In this document: positions 4,460-6,476 of the stretch, one piece after another | Position numbering within the stretch: position 1 is the stretch's first letter | Layout: the number at the start of each line of letters is the position of its first letter | Assembly (NCBI GenBank): GCA_007123785.1 | Contig: SLGL01000037.1 | Location: 1-6,476 of the forward strand | From: Balneolaceae bacterium | GTDB lineage: Bacteria; Bacteroidota; Rhodothermia; Balneolales; Balneolaceae | DNA length: 6,476 bases | Direction: 5' to 3' | Notes under the pieces: model-generated | What the model was told of the DNA's origin: nothing | The model's input: the letters and a program-made list of their open reading frames with translations, nothing else | Database searches by the model: none | Translations under genes and position numbers: made by a program

Positions 4460-6076
4460 ATGAGTCAAGTCAGACCTGACGAAGTTTCGGCTATTTTACG
4501 AAAACAACTATCCGGATTCGACGGAGAAGCTGAAGTTTATGATGTAGGTACCGTACTCGAAGTAGGAGATGGTATTGCCCGTGTCTACGGTTTGTCTAAA
4601 GTGCAGGCGGGTGAACTCGTTGAACTGCCCGATTCTTTAGATAATGAAGGCAAGCCCGTTCGGGGTATGGTACTGAACCTGGAAGAAGATAATGTAGGTA
4701 TTGTTCTGTTCGGTTCCACAAAAGTTGTGGAAGAGGGGCACACTGTTAGAAGAACCAAGAGTATCGCCTCTCTTATGGTAGGTGATGGAGTTCTTGGACG
4801 TGTTATTGATCCGCTTGGACGCCCGATGGACGGAAAAGGGGCCATTACCGGTGAAACCATTGAGTTGCCGCTGGAGAGAAAAGCTCCTGGTGTAATTTAC
4901 CGGCAGCCGGTAGCCGAGCCGCTTCAGACAGGTATCAAGGCGATTGATTCATTGATTCCGATTGGACGGGGGCAGCGAGAATTGATTATTGGTGACCGGC
5001 AGACCGGTAAAACCACAGTTGCGATTGATACGATAAATAATCAAAAAAATACCCAGGATACCGACAAACCTGTTTTCTGTATTTATGTTGTAGTTGGCCA
5101 GAAAGGTTCAACGGTAGCCTCGATTGTAAATACACTGAAAGAGTATGATGCACTTGATTATACTGTAGTGGTTTCTGCTCCTGCTAGTTCAACGGCACCA
5201 ATGCGATATATTGCGCCTTTTGCAGGTGCTTCTATCGGAGAATATTTTCGGGATACGGGCCGACATGCTCTCGTTATTTATGATGACTTGTCAAAACAGG
5301 CTGTTGCTTATCGTGAACTTTCCCTGCTTCTCAGAAGACCTCCGGGGCGTGAAGCATATCCGGGTGATGTATTTTACCTTCACAGCCGATTGCTCGAGAG
5401 AGCTGCAAAAATCATTGAAAATGATAATGTAGCCAAACAGATGAACAATATCCCCGAGAAACTGGCTCCCAATGTAAAAGGGGGCGGTTCACTTACAGCT
5501 CTGCCAATTATTGAAACACAGGCAGGTGATGTTTCCGCTTACATACCTACCAACGTAATTTCGATTACCGACGGACAGATTTTTCTTGATACTGATCTCT
5601 TTAACTCCGGTATTCGTCCTGCTATTGATGTGGGTATTTCTGTTTCACGTGTGGGTGGTGCGGCTCAGGTAAAATCGATGAAAAAATTATCAGGTACACT
5701 GAAACTTGATCTGGCCCAGTATCGTGAGCTTGAAGCATTTTCCAAATTTGGTTCAGACCTGGATGCGGCTACACAGCGTCAGCTCAAACGAGGCGAACGA
5801 ACTGTTGAGCTGATGAAACAGGGTGAATACAATCCGCTTTCTGTTGATCAGCAGATCATACTTTTGAAAGTGAACAATGAGGGTCTTCTTGACAGGCTGC
5901 CAGTTACGAAAATCAACGAGTTCGAAAACATGTTCCTTGAAATCGTAGGCGCTAAATTTTCCAAAAAGATGGAAAAGCTTGCTGATTCCGGAATTCTTGA
6001 CGATGCCTTTGGTGCAGAAATTGTAGAAACGGCAAAAAGCACAATCGATCAAATTTTAGCTTCCGAAGAGGAGTAA
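4460..6076 (+). CDS. atpA: ATP synthase F1 subunit alpha
   Basis: The non-catalytic nucleotide-binding subunit of the alpha3-beta3 head. It has 538 residues, against 513 in E. coli. The beta-barrel domain is at about 25-95. The nucleotide domain has the Walker A motif GDRQTGKT at 178-185 (K184), Walker B ALVIYDD at 270-276, and DLSKQAVAYRELSLLLRRPPGRE from 276 on. The signature PAIDVGISVS at 387-396 is followed by the arginine finger R397 (E. coli R376), which reaches into the beta catalytic site. Relative to E. coli there is an extra five residues before CIYV (about 196-206) and about seven more between LLERAA and GSLTALP (about 316-342); these look lineage-typical and should be surface loops. 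The start is ATG 4460 with TAGGAT at 4448-4453, seven nt from AGGA. The C-terminus is acidic (ASEEE). Confidence 0.98.
   Translation: MSQVRPDEVSAILRKQLSGFDGEAEVYDVGTVLEVGDGIARVYGLSKVQAGELVELPDSLDNEGKPVRGMVLNLEEDNVGIVLFGSTKVVEEGHTVRRTKSIASLMVGDGVLGRVIDPLGRPMDGKGAITGETIELPLERKAPGVIYRQPVAEPLQTGIKAIDSLIPIGRGQRELIIGDRQTGKTTVAIDTINNQKNTQDTDKPVFCIYVVVGQKGSTVASIVNTLKEYDALDYTVVVSAPASSTAPMRYIAPFAGASIGEYFRDTGRHALVIYDDLSKQAVAYRELSLLLRRPPGREAYPGDVFYLHSRLLERAAKIIENDNVAKQMNNIPEKLAPNVKGGGSLTALPIIETQAGDVSAYIPTNVISITDGQIFLDTDLFNSGIRPAIDVGISVSRVGGAAQVKSMKKLSGTLKLDLAQYRELEAFSKFGSDLDAATQRQLKRGERTVELMKQGEYNPLSVDQQIILLKVNNEGLLDRLPVTKINEFENMFLEIVGAKFSKKMEKLADSGILDDAFGAEIVETAKSTIDQILASEEE
6069..6073 (+). promoter_or_regulatory. 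Strong Shine-Dalgarno for atpG inside the end of atpA
   Basis: AGGAG at 6069-6073 is formed by the last Glu codons of atpA, next to its TAA, and lies seven nt before the atpG ATG at 6081. It is the clearest ribosome site in the window, fixes the atpG start, and implies that gamma translation can begin independently as well as by coupling to alpha. Confidence 0.7.
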
Positions 6077-6080
6077 CCTA

Positions 6081-6476
6081 ATGGCCAATCTGCGAGACAT
6101 ACGCAATCGGATTTCGTCTATTAAGAATACCCAGCAGATTACCAAAGCGATGAAAATGGTGGCTGCAGCAAGGCTGAGGAAGGCTCAGCAGAGAATGGCA
6201 GCCACTCGTCCTTACGCTCAAAAAATGCGGGATGTGGTAAGCAGACTGGTTTCCGGAAATAGTGCTGAATATAAACTGCTTCGTCAGCCAGAAGATATTC
6301 AAAGAGTGGTGATGATTGTGGTTGGATCTGACCGCGGTCTATGTGGTGGGTTTAACAATAACCTGTTCAGAGTGGTTGAGACTTACATAGCCAAAAATCT
6401 GTTTAAATTGAACCAGGACAAAAAGCTGGATCTTGTTACAATTGGACGGAAGGCAGACGGATATTTTAAAAAGCGA
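6081..6476 (+). CDS. atpG: ATP synthase F1 subunit gamma, 3' end outside window
   Basis: The central rotor shaft that turns inside the alpha3-beta3 head. The 132 codons present run to the last base without a stop; the full protein is normally about 285-310 residues, so more than half is missing. The N-terminus is unmistakable: MANLRDIRNRISSIKNTQQI continues into TKAMKMVAAARLRKAQ, the helix of the shaft coiled coil. GSDRGLCGGFN at 82-92 is the conserved start of the globular Rossmann-like domain. The gene begins four nt after the atpA stop. Whether atpD and atpC follow cannot be seen. Confidence 0.97.
   Translation, partial: MANLRDIRNRISSIKNTQQITKAMKMVAAARLRKAQQRMAATRPYAQKMRDVVSRLVSGNSAEYKLLRQPEDIQRVVMIVVGSDRGLCGGFNNNLFRVVETYIAKNLFKLNQDKKLDLVTIGRKADGYFKKR

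Noticed and set aside
6078..6302. Minus-strand open frame opposite the start of atpG
   Set aside because: The plus-strand gamma N-terminus is unmistakable, and the antisense product has no family features.

Overview
The window is a single-strand (+) gene block read left to right. It holds the 3' part of an M23-family envelope metallopeptidase, a bactofilin, and then the start of an F1Fo ATP synthase operon in the order atpZ-like, atpI-like, atpB, atpE, atpF, atpH, atpA and atpG (cut by the window end). Base composition is moderately AT-rich, and all genes look like housekeeping chromosome. I see no insertion sequence, prophage, CRISPR array, tRNA or rRNA. The likely host is a member of the Bacteroidota/Rhodothermota/Balneolota group. 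The reasons are the bactofilin next to an atpZ-type gene, a subunit a with a signal peptide and a long extra-cytoplasmic N-terminal domain, an alpha subunit with small insertions relative to E. coli, and weak or variable Shine-Dalgarno sequences. The genus cannot be fixed from the sequence alone.

Positions 1-852 hold the envelope part. The peptidase is open to the left edge, with a membrane helix, coiled coil and LytM domain, and its TAA stop lies in the foot of a 13-bp perfect inverted repeat (694-741). An AT-rich gap with a perfect TATAAT follows, and then the bactofilin (853-1383). Bactofilin and M23 peptidase are a known functional pair in cell-shape control: the bactofilin polymer positions the peptidoglycan hydrolase.

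Positions 1384-2035 hold the two small membrane proteins that precede many atp operons. The first, atpZ-like, is easily missed because its frame has no ATG, GTG or TTG before the conserved region. The best start is ACG at 1448, which lies in the loop of an 11-bp perfect inverted repeat. The second is a four-helix AtpI-like protein.

Positions 2057-6476 hold the structural subunits: a and c form the proton channel and rotor ring, b and delta form the peripheral stalk, alpha is part of the catalytic head, and gamma is the rotor shaft. Spacings are 2-33 nt, so this is one transcription unit. The genes for beta and epsilon (atpD, atpC) are not here; in Bacteroidota-type genomes they usually lie elsewhere, but the window ends inside atpG, so this cannot be tested.

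I do not see a wholly new system. The points most worth checking are the missing start codon and hairpin of atpZ, a Lys/Lys pair in subunit a where other species have an acid/His pair, and the link between cell-shape genes and the ATP synthase operon.
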